A stretch of 64,000 nucleotides of DNA from Saccharothrix sp. NRRL B-16314. Its GTDB lineage: Bacteria; Actinomycetota; Actinomycetes; Mycobacteriales; Pseudonocardiaceae. The position numbers were made by a program, and so were the translations under genes. This document shows, in pieces, positions 1 to 9,626 of this stretch; positions within the stretch are counted from its first letter, which is position 1, and each line of letters starts with the position of its first letter. The stretch covers positions 186,001-250,000 of the forward strand of contig NZ_JNXC01000003.1 of the NCBI RefSeq assembly GCF_000716595.1, given 5' to 3'. Below the pieces are notes generated by a model. That model had not been told where the DNA came from. It made no database searches and worked only from the letters and a program-made list of their open reading frames with translations.

Positions 1-1086
1 CAGGCGAACAGACGCGCGGTCCAGCAGGAAGCGGCCGACCGCCTCGACGACGTGCTCAAGGCGCGACTGGGCGCGGCGTTCGGCGGCGCCTGGTTCGACG
101 GGGCTTCGGGCAAGCTCGTGGTCGGCGTCACCGACGCCGGCCGGGCGGACGCCGTGACCGCCGCGGGTGCGCAGTCACGCGTGGTCAAGCACAGCGAGAA
201 CGACCTCGAAGCCGTCAAGGCCGAACTGGACGCGCTCGCCGGCGGGCGGGGCGACGCCCAGCGCAAGGCCGCTCCGGGCCGGGCCGACAAGGCGGCCGTG
301 GAAGGTCTCACCAGCTGGTCGGTCGACCCCGTGACGAACACGGTCACCGTCACCGCGCTCAAGGGGGCCAAGGGCCTGGCGACCCTGGCCAAGTACGGCG
401 ATGCCGTGCGGGTCGAGACCACCGCGACCGAGCCGCAGACCACCGCGTTCCTCGACGGTGGCGACGACCTCAACTACCCGAACGGCGGCTGCTCGGCGGG
501 CTTCAACATGCGCAACACCACCACCGGTGTGCGGTACGTGCTGACCGCGGGCCACTGCGGCGCGGCCGGCTCCGTCGTGCGCGGCCAGGGCAACGTGGTG
601 ATCGGCTCGGTGCAGGCCGCGTTCTTCCCGACCTACGACGACGGGCTGGTCCGCGTCACCAACACGGGCGCGTGGACGCAGGGGCCGTGGGTGGACGTGA
701 ACCCGCCCAACGGCGGCATCGTGGTCGTGAGCGGGTACAGCGACTCCCCGGTCGGGACCGCGATCTGCAAGTCCGGTCGGACCACCAAGCTGACCTGCGG
801 CACCATCACCGCGAAGCGGCAGACCGTCACGTACACCGGCGGCCTGACGGTGTACGACCTGACCCGGCACAACGCGTGCGTCGAGCCGGGCGACTCGGGC
901 GGCTCGAACTACCGCAACGCGGGCACCCGCACCGCCGAGGGCGTGACCAGCGGCGCGCAGCTGTACAACGTGGGCGGCAGGGCCCGCTGCGGCCAGGTCG
1001 TCGGCGTGGCGAACGTGTCCTGGTACTACCCGGCCGCGCTCAGCGTGCCGTACTACCAGGGCGCCTACGGTGCCACGCTCTGGTGA
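1..1086 (+). CDS. S1-family secreted serine protease (alpha-lytic/streptogrisin type), 5' end missing
   Basis: The reading frame is open from base 1, so the start and signal peptide lie before the window. The protein is a chymotrypsin-fold serine endopeptidase of the streptogrisin/alpha-lytic group. The first ~150 visible residues are charged and resemble the end of the pro-region that assists folding in this family; the mature domain seems to begin near the NGGCSAGF segment (about base 481). The catalytic triad can be read: His in LTAGHCG (553-555), Asp in YDDGLV (637-639) and Ser in GDSGGS (895-897). Cysteines next to the His and in the C-terminal half fit the usual disulfides. It should be exported and act on extracellular protein. 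A strong hairpin follows the stop. Specificity cannot be read from the sequence alone. Confidence 0.9.
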   Translation, partial: QANRRAVQQEAADRLDDVLKARLGAAFGGAWFDGASGKLVVGVTDAGRADAVTAAGAQSRVVKHSENDLEAVKAELDALAGGRGDAQRKAAPGRADKAAVEGLTSWSVDPVTNTVTVTALKGAKGLATLAKYGDAVRVETTATEPQTTAFLDGGDDLNYPNGGCSAGFNMRNTTTGVRYVLTAGHCGAAGSVVRGQGNVVIGSVQAAFFPTYDDGLVRVTNTGAWTQGPWVDVNPPNGGIVVVSGYSDSPVGTAICKSGRTTKLTCGTITAKRQTVTYTGGLTVYDLTRHNACVEPGDSGGSNYRNAGTRTAEGVTSGAQLYNVGGRARCGQVVGVANVSWYYPAALSVPYYQGAYGATLW

Positions 1087-1101
1087 CGCCGTGACGTGAC
1101 G

Positions 1102-1140
1102 GGTGGCCGGCCGGCGCGGGAGACGCGCCGGCCGGCCACC
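1102..1140. terminator. Bidirectional terminator hairpin between convergent genes
   Basis: A perfect 17-bp inverted repeat (1102-1118 with 1124-1140) and a 5-base loop lie between the stop of the S1 protease and the stop of the SSS transporter on the other strand. There is no T-run, which is common for hairpin terminators in high-GC actinobacteria. Its position suits transcript ends from both sides. Confidence 0.8.
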
Positions 1141-1144
1141 TGGC

Positions 1145-2701
1145 TCACGCGGCCTTGGCGGCCACCGCCTCGTCGACGTCCGGCGGCTGGTAGCCCTTGT
1201 GCCGCAACGACATCAGGCCACCGACGATCAACGTCACCAGCACGCCGAGCGGCGTGTACCACGGGTAGGCCAGCGAGACGATCTTCTGGGCGGGCGCGGC
1301 CGGCGAGAAGTCGATCTGTAGCGCCGCCTCCGGCCCGACGAACTTCACGCCGAGGATCACGAACGCCATCACCACCACGGTCACGCCGAACGCCACGATC
1401 GCGTCGAGCTGCTTGGCCTTGCGGAACAGCAGCCCGAGCAGGAACGCGCCGAGCAGCGCGCCGTACGTGAACCCGGCGATCGACAGGCCCTGCTCCACGA
1501 TCGGGTTGCCGCGGCGGGTCAGCGTGGCGAACAGGCCGGCGCACACGATCAGCAGGCCGGCCCAGACCACGGTCCAGATCCGACCCTGGCGGAACACCTC
1601 GGCCTCGGTCATCGGCCGCCGCACGACCTTCTGCACGATGTCCGTCACGGTCGAGGAGGCCAGCGCGCCGAGCGACGACGACAGCGCCGCCGCCAGGATG
1701 CCCGCGAGCACGAACCCGGACAGGCCGGACGGCATGTCGTTGACGATGAAGTTCGCGAACAGCTCGTCGTTGTTGTTGAGCCCGAGGTCCTTGACCGGGT
1801 TGGCGGCCTTGTAGAACGCCCACAGCATCACGCCGATGAAGAGGAACAGCAGGAACTGGAGGAACACGACGACGCCGCTGGCGATCAGCGCCTTCTGCGC
1901 CGCCCGCACGTCCTTGGTGGCCATCAGCCGCTGCACGATCAGCTGGTCCGCGCCGTGCGACGCCATGGACAGCACCGCACCGCCGATGAACGCCGTGACG
2001 ATCGCGTACGGCGAGGTGAACGGGCTCGCGGCGAAGTCGAGGACCTGGAACTTGCCCGCGTCGGCCGCCGCGGCGAACCACCCGTCGGGCAGCCTCCCGC
2101 TCAGCACCGTGATCACCACGAACGCGCCGAGGACGTACCAGAGCATCTGGATCGCGTCGACCCACACCACGGCCCGCACGCCGCCGAGGAAGCTGTAGAC
2201 GACCATCGCGATGCCCAGCACCGCCACGATCACCCAGTACGACACGTCCACGCCGTACGCGACGAGCACGACCTTGATCGGGATGGCGGTGGCGAACAGC
2301 CGCAGGCCGTCCGCGAGCAGCCGGGTGATCAGGAACGTCATCGACGCGGTGCTCTGGATCCTGCTGCCGAACCGCTTGCCGAGGAAGCCGTACGCGGTGA
2401 TCAGCTCGCCCGCGATGTACTTCGGCAGCAGGACGAACGACACCACGATCCGGCCGATCAGGTAGCCCACGGACAGAGACAGGAACGTCATCGGGCCCAG
2501 GTAGGCGACCGTCGGCACGCTCAGCACGGTGAGCGTGGACGTCTCGGCCGACACGACCGAGACGCACACCACCCACCACGAGATGCGGCGTTCGCTGACG
2601 AAGTAGTCGGTGGCGGAGCGCTGCCGCCCCGCGATCCACACGCCCAGCAGCGGCATGCCCACCAGGAACAGCACGATGATGCCGACATCAAGTGCGCGCA
2701 T
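1145..2701 (-). CDS. Sodium:solute symporter (SSS family), probable amino-sugar importer
   Basis: A 518-residue polytopic membrane protein of the SSS (SLC5-like) family with about 13 hydrophobic segments; the GGVRAVVWVD segment and the SHGADQLIVQR region are typical of this family. It would couple sodium entry to uptake of an organic solute. The ATG at 2701 is preferred over the in-frame ATG at 2713 because GGAGGAG lies just before it. It overlaps the end of anmK by 14 bp, so the two are probably co-transcribed and translationally coupled. Pairing with anhydro-MurNAc kinase suggests the substrate is a cell-wall-derived sugar such as anhydro-MurNAc or a related amino sugar or sialic acid; this is an inference from the neighbour only. 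Confidence 0.85.
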   Translation of the reverse strand: MRALDVGIIVLFLVGMPLLGVWIAGRQRSATDYFVSERRISWWVVCVSVVSAETSTLTVLSVPTVAYLGPMTFLSLSVGYLIGRIVVSFVLLPKYIAGELITAYGFLGKRFGSRIQSTASMTFLITRLLADGLRLFATAIPIKVVLVAYGVDVSYWVIVAVLGIAMVVYSFLGGVRAVVWVDAIQMLWYVLGAFVVITVLSGRLPDGWFAAAADAGKFQVLDFAASPFTSPYAIVTAFIGGAVLSMASHGADQLIVQRLMATKDVRAAQKALIASGVVVFLQFLLFLFIGVMLWAFYKAANPVKDLGLNNNDELFANFIVNDMPSGLSGFVLAGILAAALSSSLGALASSTVTDIVQKVVRRPMTEAEVFRQGRIWTVVWAGLLIVCAGLFATLTRRGNPIVEQGLSIAGFTYGALLGAFLLGLLFRKAKQLDAIVAFGVTVVVMAFVILGVKFVGPEAALQIDFSPAAPAQKIVSLAYPWYTPLGVLVTLIVGGLMSLRHKGYQPPDVDEAVAAKAA

Positions 2702-3836
2702 GGTCTCCTCCATCCGACTGCCGCGCTCGGCGGCGGATCGTCAATCCCGTCACGGCAGTGATCACGGGCTCCGGTAGGCGCAGCGGGCCGCGGCCGGGGG
2801 TGATCGACCCCAGCGGGCGCGGACCGGCGGCGCCGGTGGCGGACGGCACGTTGGCGGGCAGCCCGTGCCAGGTCAGGAAACCCAGCAGGGCGGCGAGGTA
2901 GGCCTCTTTGCCCGCCGCGGGCAGTCCCAGTTCGTCGCTCGTCCGAAGGTCGACGAGCCGACCCAGCGACTCGACGAGCACGGGGTTGCTCATACCGCCG
3001 CCGGAGCCGATGACGGTGCCTTCGCACTCGGCGGCGATCGTGCGCGCGGTGAGTTCGGTCAGCGTGGCCAGGAAGTCCTCGGCGGGCATGGTCAGCCCTT
3101 CCGAGACCCGGTCGAGGTACGCGCGGTTGAAGTGCTCCTTGCCGGTGGACTTGGGCGCGGGCCGGGCGTAGTACGGGTCGGCCAGCAGGCGGTCGAGCAG
3201 TTCGGCGTGCACCTCGCCGCGGCGCGCGTACTCGCCGTCGGTGTCCCGGGTGCGCAGGCCGCCGGACAGGACGGTCATCGCCGCGTCCATCAGCGCGTTG
3301 CCCGGTCCGGTGTCGTAGGCGATCACCCCGTCGGGTGAGACCTTGGTGATGTTGGCGATGCCGCCGATGTTGAGCGCGGTGGCCGTCCCGCCCTCGGCTT
3401 CGGCCAACCCTGCCAGCCACAGGGCGTCCAACGTGCTCGCCAGCGGGGCGCCGTGGCCGCCCGCGGCGACGTCGCGGACCCGCAGGTCGGCCACCACCGG
3501 CAGTCCGGTGGCTTCGGCTATCCACGCGGGCTGGCCGAGCTGGAGCGTGCCGAGGCAGCGGCCGTCCTCGACCCAGTGGTGCACGGTCTGGCCCAGTGAC
3601 GACACGAGGTCGCCCTGGTAGCGCGCGGCGACTTCGGCGAACGCCTGGCCCAGCTTCGTGTCGAGCGCGCACAGGTCGGCGGCGCTGGTCGGGGGCCTGC
3701 GCAGCTCTTCGGGGAACGGGTGCTCGTCGTGCTCGACAGGGGTGAGCACGACGGTCCGGCCGTCCAGGGACAGCTCTGCGACGGCTACGTCGATGGCGTC
3801 CATCGACGTGCCCGAGATGAGCCCGATCACCTTCAC
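2688..3836 (-). CDS. anmK: Anhydro-N-acetylmuramic acid kinase AnmK
   Basis: The enzyme phosphorylates 1,6-anhydro-N-acetylmuramic acid with ring opening to MurNAc-6-phosphate, a step of peptidoglycan recycling in the cytoplasm. The N-terminal GLISGTSMDAIDVA nucleotide-binding motif, the central LNIGGIANIT and DTGPGNALMD motifs, and the C-terminal GSGGGMSNPVL motif are all present. Length with the GTG start at 3836 is 382 residues, close to the family norm; the longest open frame would begin with TTG at 3872 and run across a palindrome, so it is rejected. First gene of a two-gene operon with the SSS transporter. A dre-like palindrome lies 4 bp upstream of the start and suggests control by an amino-sugar responsive GntR regulator. 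Confidence 0.92.
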   Translation of the reverse strand: MKVIGLISGTSMDAIDVAVAELSLDGRTVVLTPVEHDEHPFPEELRRPPTSAADLCALDTKLGQAFAEVAARYQGDLVSSLGQTVHHWVEDGRCLGTLQLGQPAWIAEATGLPVVADLRVRDVAAGGHGAPLASTLDALWLAGLAEAEGGTATALNIGGIANITKVSPDGVIAYDTGPGNALMDAAMTVLSGGLRTRDTDGEYARRGEVHAELLDRLLADPYYARPAPKSTGKEHFNRAYLDRVSEGLTMPAEDFLATLTELTARTIAAECEGTVIGSGGGMSNPVLVESLGRLVDLRTSDELGLPAAGKEAYLAALLGFLTWHGLPANVPSATGAAGPRPLGSITPGRGPLRLPEPVITAVTGLTIRRRARQSDGGDHART

Positions 3837-3840
3837 GCCC

Positions 3841-3856
3841 TGTGGTCTATTCCACA
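3841..3856. promoter_or_regulatory. DasR/dre-like operator upstream of anmK
   Basis: The 16-bp sequence TGTGGTCTATTCCACA has perfect 5-bp arms (TGTGG/CCACA) and matches the TGGTCTAGACCA core of the dre element bound by the GntR regulator DasR at 10 of 12 positions. It lies 5-20 bp before the anmK start codon, where binding would block transcription or its start. The match to the consensus is from memory; binding is an inference. Confidence 0.5.
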
Positions 3857-3950
3857 CCGACCGCTGACGCAAGAGCCTTCGTGGGAAAGTTGCCGGAAAT
3901 CAACCTGGTTCGTTGATCGCCAACATGCGGTGACGTGCGAGGATGGCGCC

Positions 3951-5324
3951 GTGTCCACCACGTCCCTGATCTGGATCATCGTCGTCGTCGTGGCGCTGCT
4001 CGCGGTCGCCCTCGTGACGGGCGTCGTGCTGGCGCGGCGCCGGCGGATCAGCCTCATCGAGCGCGAGCCGGAGCAGCCGACCAAGGGCGGCTACCAGGCC
4101 GGTGGCGCGATCACGTTCAACGCGCCCGCGCCGCCGGTGACCAAACCCGCCGAACCCGTCGCGGAGCCCGTCCGGGAGCCCGTCCGGGAGCCCGTCAAGC
4201 CCGCACCGCCTGCCGCCGGCGCCACGTCCGCCGACGTGGTCGAGCCCGTCCGGCACCCGGTGGCCGACCGCACCGAGGTCGACGGCCAGCCGGGGGTCGG
4301 CGACGACGCGGCCGTGCCACGTGACTCGGTCAAGCGCGGGTTCGTCGAGGTCGACCTGCCCGAAGCGGCGTCCGAAATCGAGGAGATCGAGCCGACGTCC
4401 GGTCGGTTGGAGCGGCTGCGCGGTCGGCTGTCGCGGTCCCGGTCGACGTTCGGGCAGGGGCTGCTCGGGCTGCTGGGCGCGGGTGACCTGGACGAGGACT
4501 CGTGGACCGACGTCGAGGACACGCTGCTGATGGCGGACCTGGGCGCGGCGATCACGGACCAGATCGTGACGGCGCTGCGGGAGCAGATCGTGGCGCGCGG
4601 CGTGCGCACGTCCGACGACGCCCGCGCGTTGCTGCGGGACGTGCTGGTCGACGCCCTGCACCCCGAGATGGGCCGCGCGGTGAACGCCCTGCCGCACTCG
4701 GTGGACGGCTCCGGCGTCAAGCCCGCCGTGGTGCTGGTGGTCGGCGTGAACGGCGTCGGCAAGACCACGACGACCGGCAAGCTGGCCCGCGTGCTGGTGG
4801 CCGACGGTCGGACCGTGCTGCTGGGCGCGGCGGACACCTTCCGCGCCGCCGCCGCGGACCAGTTGGAGACGTGGGGCTCACGTGTGGGCGCGTCGACCGT
4901 CCGGGGCGCCGAGGGCGCGGACCCGGCTTCGGTGGCGTTCGAGGCGGTGAAGCAGGGCGTCGAGGCGTCCGTGGACACCGTGCTGATCGACACGGCGGGC
5001 CGGCTGCACACCAAGACCGGGCTGATGGACGAGCTGGGCAAGGTCAAGCGGGTGGTGGAGAAGCAGGCGGAGGTGGACGAGGTGCTGCTCGTCCTGGACG
5101 CCACCACCGGCCAGAACGGCCTGACCCAGGCGCGGGTGTTCGCCGAGGTCGTCAACGTGACCGGCATCGTGCTGACCAAGCTCGACGGGACGGCCAAGGG
5201 CGGCATCGTGTTCCAGGTGCAGCGCGAGCTGGGCGTCCCGGTCAAGCTCGTCGGCCTGGGCGAGGGCGCCGACCACCTGGCCCCGTTCGAGCCCGCCGCC
5301 TTCGTGGACGCCCTCCTCGACTAA
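3951..5324 (+). CDS. ftsY: Signal recognition particle receptor FtsY
   Basis: 457 residues. SRP receptor GTPase that docks the Ffh-ribosome complex at the membrane for co-translational targeting. The N-terminus has a membrane segment (about residues 4-27, then RRRR), followed by an acidic/proline-rich linker with EPVREPV-type repeats, then the NG domain: P-loop GVNGVGKTTTTGKLA, DTAGRLHTK, TKLDGTAKGG and the closing GEGADHLAPF motif. The GTG at 3951 is preceded by GAGGA; the open frame to 3720 is antisense to anmK and is not used. The GAGGAT hexamer 6 bp before the start could also act as a -10 box of a leaderless transcript. In related genomes ftsY sits next to amt-glnB-glnD-ffh; here a ureide cluster separates them. 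Confidence 0.95.
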   Translation: MSTTSLIWIIVVVVALLAVALVTGVVLARRRRISLIEREPEQPTKGGYQAGGAITFNAPAPPVTKPAEPVAEPVREPVREPVKPAPPAAGATSADVVEPVRHPVADRTEVDGQPGVGDDAAVPRDSVKRGFVEVDLPEAASEIEEIEPTSGRLERLRGRLSRSRSTFGQGLLGLLGAGDLDEDSWTDVEDTLLMADLGAAITDQIVTALREQIVARGVRTSDDARALLRDVLVDALHPEMGRAVNALPHSVDGSGVKPAVVLVVGVNGVGKTTTTGKLARVLVADGRTVLLGAADTFRAAAADQLETWGSRVGASTVRGAEGADPASVAFEAVKQGVEASVDTVLIDTAGRLHTKTGLMDELGKVKRVVEKQAEVDEVLLVLDATTGQNGLTQARVFAEVVNVTGIVLTKLDGTAKGGIVFQVQRELGVPVKLVGLGEGADHLAPFEPAAFVDALLD

Positions 5325-5328
5325 CCGA

Positions 5329-5495
5329 GAGTCCTACGTCCAGACCGCGTGAGTCCTACGTTCAGGCCGCGTGAGTCCTACGTTCGGAACCCCCGAATTC
5401 AACGCTCAGAACACGGAGCCGTCGACGTCGGGCGTTCTGAGCGTTGAACTCATAGGTCCTGAACGTAGGACTCACGGGTTCTGAACGTAGGACTC
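5329..5495. repeat. Nested symmetric inverted repeat with five 15-bp motif copies
   Basis: Three direct copies of GAGTCCTACGTTCAG (5329, 5351, 5373; 22-bp period) are followed by an inverted pair TTCAACGCTCAGAAC/GTTCTGAGCGTTGAA (5398-5412 and 5434-5448) and then two reverse-complement copies of the motif (5459, 5481; 22-bp period). Gaps are mirror-symmetric: 10 bp between motif and central arm, 7 bp between neighbouring motifs, on both sides. So 5351-5495 can fold as one ~145-nt hairpin. The last copy covers the stop codon of the IclR gene. It lies between convergent genes and may work as a bidirectional terminator, but the tandem 22-bp design looks like a mobile palindromic or MITE-like unit. 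Confidence 0.85.
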
Positions 5496-6258
5496 ACGGG
5501 GTTGTGGGGTGGGTGGACTGGGCGGAGAGGCGGTTGGCGACGGCCAGGACCGCGGGGATGATCCGGGCCAAGGACTCCTTGGTCAGGCGGCTGTCGGGGC
5601 CGGAGACCGAGACGGCGGCGAGGGTCGGTGCGCCGTGCAGGGGCACCGCGACGCACCGGACGCCCAGCTCCTGCTCGCTCTCGTCCAGCGCGTAGCCCTG
5701 CGCCGCGATCCGGTCCAGCGACGCCACCAGCTCCTCCGCGTCGGTGATGGTGTTCGGCGTGTACGCGGGCAGGCCGGTGCGGGCCAGGAGGGCACGCACC
5801 TCGTCACGCGGCAGCTGGGACAGCATCGCCTTGCCCACGCCCGTGCCGTGCGGCAGCAGGCGGCGGCCCACCTCGGTGAACATCCGCATCGAGTGCCGTG
5901 ACGGCACCTGCGCCACGTACACCACCTCGTCACCGTCCAGCACGGCCAGGTTCGCGGTCTCCTCCACCTGGTCCACCAGCTGCGCCAGGAACGGCCGCGC
6001 CCACGTGCCGAACTGCCGCGACGCGCTCTCGCCCAACCGGATCAGCCGCGACCCGAGCGTGTACCGCCGGTTGCTGTTCTGCCGCACGTACCCCAGCGTG
6101 ACGAGGGTGCGGATGAGCCGGTGGATGGTCGGCAGCGGCAGGCCGGAGGTGGCGGCGAGCTCGGACAGGCTCGCCTCGCCCCCCGCGTCGGCCAGGCGTT
6201 CCAGCAGGTCGAAGGCACGTTGCAGCGACTGGACGCCACCCGTGGACGCTCGTGCCAC
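5494..6258 (-). CDS. IclR-family transcriptional regulator (AllR-like)
   Basis: 254 residues: N-terminal winged helix-turn-helix (about residues 9-70, SLSELAATSGLPLPTIHRL) and C-terminal IclR effector domain (about 80-245, with HGTGVGKAMLS and the LGVRCVAVPL region). GTG start at 6258 with GGAGTGA upstream. It is divergent from malate synthase and lies in a urate/allantoin cluster, so it most likely works like AllR repressors, which respond to glyoxylate or ureide intermediates; the ligand is inferred. Candidate operators are present in its shared promoter region and in front of the uraD operon. Its stop codon lies inside the last copy of the 5329-5495 repeat. Confidence 0.85.
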   Translation of the reverse strand: MARASTGGVQSLQRAFDLLERLADAGGEASLSELAATSGLPLPTIHRLIRTLVTLGYVRQNSNRRYTLGSRLIRLGESASRQFGTWARPFLAQLVDQVEETANLAVLDGDEVVYVAQVPSRHSMRMFTEVGRRLLPHGTGVGKAMLSQLPRDEVRALLARTGLPAYTPNTITDAEELVASLDRIAAQGYALDESEQELGVRCVAVPLHGAPTLAAVSVSGPDSRLTKESLARIIPAVLAVANRLSAQSTHPTTP

Positions 6259-6281
6259 CGAGGATCACTCCTTCATTGCCG

Positions 6282-6317
6282 TTCCGCCTTGTGAAAACTA
6301 TAGTCCGCGAAGTAGAA
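6282..6317. promoter_or_regulatory. Paired IclR/AllR-type operators upstream of malate synthase
   Basis: Two 15-bp sites, TTCCGCCTTGTGAAA (6282-6296) and GTCCGCGAAGTAGAA (6303-6317), start 21 bp apart (two helical turns). Both fit the pattern TTC-CGC-NNN-GNN-GAA, as do two sites before the uraD operon. They lie in the divergent promoter region of the IclR regulator and aceB, so they probably carry both autoregulation and control of aceB. Confidence 0.6.
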
Positions 6318-6345
6318 ACCGACTCGGAATCGAGGTGGGGCTCCC

Positions 6346-7878
<1,533 letters not shown>

Positions 7879-7879
7879 C

Positions 7880-9076
7880 GTGCCGCGCACGTCGTTGTCG
7901 GCGGACGCCGTGCGGGCGGTCACCGCGCGGCTGTCCGATGTGGAGCTCCGCGCGCCGACGGGCAGGCAGCCGGTGCACACCTGCTACGTTCCCGCCGACC
8001 GCGTGACCCCGTCGACGCCCGGTGACTGGGGTGCGCAAGCGCTTGCGGCATTGGACGAGCACGCGCCGGACGGCTTGGCGGACGTGCTCGACCTGCCACC
8101 GGGGTCGGCTGAGGCCGTCCACACGAGGGTGCGGGCGAAGCTGGCCGCCGAACCGGTGGAAGACCTGCGGATCGACTTCGAGGACGGCTACGGCGTCCGC
8201 TCCGACGCGGAGGAGGACGCCGACGCCGAGCGCACCGCGGCGGTGGTGCGGGAGTGGCTGCGCGACGGGGTGGCGCCGCTCCGGTTCGGGCTGCGGATGA
8301 AGTCGTTCGACACCAGGGCTTCGCGCGAACGGGGCATCCGGACGCTGGACGTGTTCCTCACCGCGTTGGGCGAGGCGCCCGAGGCCTTCGTGATCACGTT
8401 CCCGAAGGTCACGTCGGTGGCACAGGTCGAGGTCTTCGGCGACGTGCTGGACCTGTTCGGGCTTCCGCTGAGGTTCGAGATCCAGGTCGAGACGACGCAG
8501 TCGGTCGTGGACCCGCAGGGCCGGCTGGCCATCCCGACGTTCATCGAAGCCGGTCGCGGGCGCGTCAGCGGCCTGCACTTCGGCACGTACGACTACACGG
8601 CGGGCTGCGGTCTCGGCGCGGCCCACCAGCATTTGGCGCACGGCGCGTGCGACTTCGCCCGAAACGTCATGCAGGTGTCCGCGGCGGGCACCGGGGTCGC
8701 CCTGTCCGACGGCTCGACCAACGTGCTGCCGGTGGGCGACAACGTCCACGAGGGCTGGCGCACGCACTACCGGCTGGTGCGGCGGTCGTTGGCGCACGGC
8801 TTCTACCAGGGCTGGGATTTGCACCCGGCGCAGCTCGTGACCAGGTACGCCGCCGTGCACGCGTTCTACCTCGAAGGCGTGGCGGCGGACGCCCGCCGGT
8901 TGAAGGCGTACGTGGAGCACGCCGGCGGCGCGATCCTGGACGAGCCCGCGACCGCGCAGGCGTTGTCCACCTCGTTCATCCGCGCCCTGGACTGCGGTGC
9001 CCTGGAGGAGGACGAGATCCACCGTGCGACCGGACTCACCGTGACGGATCTCCAGGCGCTGGCTCGGAGGGCGTAA
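7880..9076 (+). CDS. DUF6986 protein, HpcH/HpaI (CitE-like) aldolase fold
   Basis: 398 residues. Looks like the family now called DUF6986, distantly related to HpcH/HpaI and CitE/malyl-CoA lyases. The DLRIDFEDGYG stretch (about residues 94-104) supplies the acidic metal ligands expected of the fold, RFGLRMKSF follows, and a FEIQVETTQSV strand corresponds to the catalytic-barrel glutamate. The C-terminal FYQGWDLHPAQL motif resembles the closing motif of CitE-like lyases. GTG start one base after the aceB stop, so expression is coupled to malate synthase. The substrate is unknown; C-C lyase chemistry on a glyoxylate-related compound is a reasonable guess. It is often seen next to actinobacterial aceB. 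Confidence 0.75.
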   Translation: MPRTSLSADAVRAVTARLSDVELRAPTGRQPVHTCYVPADRVTPSTPGDWGAQALAALDEHAPDGLADVLDLPPGSAEAVHTRVRAKLAAEPVEDLRIDFEDGYGVRSDAEEDADAERTAAVVREWLRDGVAPLRFGLRMKSFDTRASRERGIRTLDVFLTALGEAPEAFVITFPKVTSVAQVEVFGDVLDLFGLPLRFEIQVETTQSVVDPQGRLAIPTFIEAGRGRVSGLHFGTYDYTAGCGLGAAHQHLAHGACDFARNVMQVSAAGTGVALSDGSTNVLPVGDNVHEGWRTHYRLVRRSLAHGFYQGWDLHPAQLVTRYAAVHAFYLEGVAADARRLKAYVEHAGGAILDEPATAQALSTSFIRALDCGALEEDEIHRATGLTVTDLQALARRA

Positions 9077-9151
9077 CCGCAGCATCGCTTGATCGGGTGA
9101 TTCTCGATCCGGCGAAAGGCCGATCCGCGCGGCACCGGCCAGGGTGTGGGC

Positions 9152-9610
9152 ATGACCATGCGGGCCGGGTTGTGGACCGGGCTGCCGGACTTGGAGCGGG
9201 CCGAGTTCCGCTACCAGGTGGTGGCGTGCGCGGCGGATGTCGACGTGCTCATCGACGCGCTGGCGCGGCCCGAGTGCAACGACGGCATGGTGGAGCACTT
9301 CGGCCGCCCGGTGGACGCGGAAGGCGAGAGCGACCACAACCTGGTGCTCGCCGTCCGCGGCCCGTGGGGCTACCTCAACTACGTCGACAACGAGTTCAAC
9401 GGCTGGCCGAAGGGCGATCCGGACGCGCCGTACGTGGACGAGACGTACACGGACTTCCCGCCGGGAGTCGGCCTGCCGCTGACGACGTACCGCTCGGTGC
9501 TGCTGGAGTTCATGGCCACCGCGTCCCGGCCGACCGTCGTCGACTGGTACGCGGAAGCCGACCTGTTCCACTCCTGGCGGATGCAGCGGATGGCCCTGCG
9601 CAAGGACTGA
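9152..9610 (+). CDS. Imm1-family immunity protein (orphan)
   Basis: 152 residues, acidic and tryptophan/tyrosine-rich, no signal peptide or membrane segment. The pattern LAVRGPWGYLNYVD, an acidic YVDETYTDFPPGVGLPL loop and an EFMATASRPTVVDW end match the Imm1 immunity-protein family, which neutralises polymorphic or deaminase-type toxins. No toxin gene is adjacent. The start is chosen at the ATG 9152; an ATG at 9161 and a GTG at 9146 are also possible. It stands between the aceB pair and the convergent uricase (16-bp gap), with no apparent link to ureide metabolism. It may be a solitary immunity gene kept against toxins of relatives. Confidence 0.6.
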   Translation: MTMRAGLWTGLPDLERAEFRYQVVACAADVDVLIDALARPECNDGMVEHFGRPVDAEGESDHNLVLAVRGPWGYLNYVDNEFNGWPKGDPDAPYVDETYTDFPPGVGLPLTTYRSVLLEFMATASRPTVVDWYAEADLFHSWRMQRMALRKD

Positions 9611-9626
9611 CCTGGGCAAGGACCGA

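Noticed and set aside
3720..3950. Upstream extension of ftsY
   Set aside because: It lies antisense to anmK and gives a sequence unlike FtsY; the GTG at 3951 starts the membrane segment directly.
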